From: Verrucomicrobiales bacterium
GTDB taxonomy: Bacteria > Verrucomicrobiota > Verrucomicrobiia > Verrucomicrobiales > DEV007
NCBI GenBank assembly: GCA_002705125.1
Contig: PAHQ01000028.1
Span: forward strand, 1 to 7,300
Direction of reading: 5' to 3'
DNA length: 7,300 bases
The notes under the pieces were generated by a model. It made no database searches and was not told the origin of the DNA. It saw nothing but the letters and a program-made list of their open reading frames with translations. The translations under genes were made by a program, and so were the position numbers. Of this stretch, positions 7,201-7,300 are shown piece after piece (position 1 is the first letter of the stretch; each line of letters starts with the position of its first letter).

Positions 7201-7300
7201 AATTCAAGGAAGGTAAGCTTTTGCCAATTCGTGGAAGGAGTTGTTCGACGACTGCCATGCCACATCTTTTGAAAAGGGTTCCCACCTATTCATCTTTTGC
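4263..7300 (+). CDS. FG-GAP/VCBS repeat lipoprotein with ASPIC/UnbV domain, partial
   Basis: Rightward reading frame open to the window edge: 1012 complete codons are visible and the C-terminus is missing. Numbering from ATG 4263, residues 1-19 are a lipoprotein signal (MMRPKR, hydrophobic ILLVSLSFIL, lipobox L-C-S-C19), so C19 is the expected lipidated residue. Seven D-x-D/N-x-D/N-G-x-x-D calcium loops begin at 105, 157, 208, 308, 360, 440 and 528. An ASPIC/UnbV domain follows at about 567-652, then five more loops at 713, 766, 826, 882 and 933. Family signatures include FEDVTERAGI (134-143), TDWTWAA (430-436), TNGIERN (452-458) and RGRSCS near 990. FG-GAP/VCBS repeats form Ca-binding beta-propellers that act extracellularly, often in adhesion or glycan-related settings; the function of this class is unknown. 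Relatives of this layout are usually around 1100-1200 residues, so roughly 100-200 are probably missing. The start is uncertain because in-frame ATGs also occur at 4218, 4230, 4239, 4254 and 4266; 4263 was chosen for a normal-length signal peptide. The ORF has no frameshift. Confidence 0.9.
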   Translation, partial: MMRPKRILLVSLSFILCSCGGPESEKGVANFTVTNSKNEWRPEPFVTVDDWVERRALQGNNEEAKGEQLFEKIEGLSIGIDFHNQLNDENIKNYLLSGAGLTVGDFDNNGLPDLFLVSQDGPNKLFRQTSPWKFEDVTERAGIADTKSWGSGAAFADINNDGSLDLYVCNKGNSDEIYMNQGDGTFNGGFVGGSKNPLRAPTMVAFADYDGDGDLDFYRTATRLISMNEIFDGKVLTQKDDKGIVRAHPTQADQFVMIDGLPRELGTYDRLFRNEGIAEGGMPKLVDVTRKSGINIAREHGLAAVWWDYNEDGWPDLYVSNDFHTPDHLYRNNGDSTFTEVTEEALAYTSWNSMGSDFSDINNDGLFDYLSTDMSATTHFKQKTMMGAMIDTAWFLDNLEPRQYMRNVMHVNTGTGKFVDVAFHAGIDSTDWTWAAIFGDLDNDGFEDVFFTNGIERNVQDSDRTIRMQQASQGGASSEELRKMFLDSPRFKEKNLAFRNLGNFKFDNLSEVWGVDDETVSHGAVFSDIDRDGDLDIIVNNMNDPVGIYKNNSHLSQKKSSPNSARSVLISLKGVNSNYFGLGARLKMKMTNGKIMNRIVTSSRGYMSGAEPITHFGWPFSWGNPEELIIQWPNGLSQKVQNIVSGWHYKISEKVGTQIKKTEDSEINSLFNQIDGALGIKFNHSENFYDDFKTQPLLPNRLSRYGPALAIGDIDGDGDKDVFLGAARDRESAIFIQNNSNEFERVACPALKADQIHEDVDAVWFDFENDGDQDLYVVSGGASQPSEHEDYQDRLYLNDGSGQLIRSSKGILPEFKFSGSRVAAKDFDNDGDLDLFIGSRFVPGKYPTSPESVLLINENGKFSKVQCAASSSGMVTDVKWADINGDQRVDLVLATEWGPVRVYENKEDGFKEITKSIGLNEFTGWWNCVLAADIDQDGDIDIVAGNFGTNTKYSASKKKPATLFASDFGDTGALQLVEAQFKEGKLLPIRGRSCSTTAMPHLLKRVPTYSSF
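4575..5870 (+). repeat. Seven FG-GAP/VCBS calcium-loop repeats, first propeller
   Basis: Seven acidic loops of the form D-x-D/N-x-D/N-G-x-x-D start at residues 105 (DFDNNGLPD), 157 (DINNDGSLD), 208 (DYDGDGDLD), 308 (DYNEDGWPD), 360 (DINNDGLFD), 440 (DLDNDGFED) and 528 (DIDRDGDLD). The spacing is 52, 51, 100, 52, 80 and 88 residues, so three gaps contain insertions. Seven loops are the number expected for a closed seven-bladed beta-propeller. At the DNA level the loops share short stretches such as GACGGCGACCT (near 4898 and 5856), but these follow from the coded motif and are not a separate DNA repeat. Confidence 0.85.
5961..6218 (+). other. ASPIC/UnbV domain between the two propellers
   Basis: Residues about 567-652 have the ASPIC/UnbV pattern: V-L-I-S-L-K-G-x-x-S-N-Y-F-G-L-G-A-R-L, then R-I-V-T-S-S-R-G-Y-M-S-G, T-H-F-G-W-P, and L-I-I-Q-W-P-N-G with a closing H-Y-K-I-S-E. 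The G-L-G-A-R, R-G-Y-x-S and W-P-N-G elements are the conserved core. This domain is found at the C-terminus of shorter CRTAC1-like VCBS proteins; here it sits in the middle, followed by another set of repeats. Its biochemical role is not known. Confidence 0.85.
6399..7085 (+). repeat. Five FG-GAP/VCBS calcium-loop repeats, second propeller, incomplete
   Basis: After the ASPIC/UnbV domain five loops start at residues 713 (DIDGDGDKD), 766 (DFENDGDQD), 826 (DFDNDGDLD), 882 (DINGDQRVD) and 933 (DIDQDGDID), spaced a regular 51-60 residues apart. The fourth has Q in place of the usual Gly. The window ends about 70 residues after the last loop, so more blades may follow. The regular spacing contrasts with the inserted first set. 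Confidence 0.85.

Noticed and set aside
6632..7285. Reverse frames at 6632-6910 and 7067-7285 and a forward frame at 6964-7272
   Set aside because: All lie within the lipoprotein reading frame, which continues unbroken to the window edge with regular calcium loops; none has recognisable features.
1..7300. Defence system, toxin-antitoxin pair, insertion sequence or prophage
   Set aside because: Both large genes are exported structural or enzymatic proteins; I see no transposase, nuclease, integrase, terminal inverted repeats or target duplications.

Overview
The window holds two large divergent genes for exported proteins and little else. Nothing in it is an RNA gene, a CRISPR array or a recognisable mobile element. 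The DNA is moderately AT-rich. The best guess for the host is a marine-type Verrucomicrobiota bacterium. The main reason is the C-terminus of the leftward gene, which has the 'F-x-x-W ... DPDGD-x-x-x-N-L-x-EYAL-x-x-x-P ... V-E-x-S-x-D-L-x-x-W ... FFRL' tail that I know from many exported Verrucomicrobiota proteins. The lamin-tail plus CotH-kinase architecture and the large VCBS/ASPIC protein agree with this, although both also occur in Bacteroidota and Planctomycetota. The assignment is inferred from protein style, not from a marker gene.

Layout. Positions 1-15 are AT-rich with stop codons in all three forward frames. An 11-bp hairpin follows at 16-43 with a T-run, a good terminator for a rightward gene that would lie outside the window. 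The leftward gene (46-4113) ends within 3 bases of that hairpin. It encodes a complete 1355-residue secreted protein: signal peptide, lamin-tail domain, a beta-sandwich ligand-binding-like domain, an Ig-like segment, a CotH-type atypical kinase domain, an Fn3-like segment, a second lamin-tail domain and the Verrucomicrobiota-type tail. A 149-bp AT-rich divergent spacer (4114-4262) separates it from the rightward gene. That gene is open from about 4263 to the right edge and encodes at least 1012 residues of a lipoprotein with twelve visible FG-GAP/VCBS calcium-loop repeats. Seven repeats come before an ASPIC/UnbV domain and five after it. Its C-terminus is cut off by the window.

How they may work together. 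Both products should leave the cytoplasm: one as a soluble or surface-attached protein, the other as a lipid-anchored one. Both are built from extracellular, Ca-binding or adhesive modules. A shared divergent spacer makes co-regulation possible but does not prove it. I see no nuclease, transporter, glycoside hydrolase or regulator in the window, so any pathway assignment would be speculation. No clear previously undescribed system is visible; the points most worth a second look are the multidomain kinase-like exoprotein, its single cysteine pair, and the two-propeller lipoprotein.
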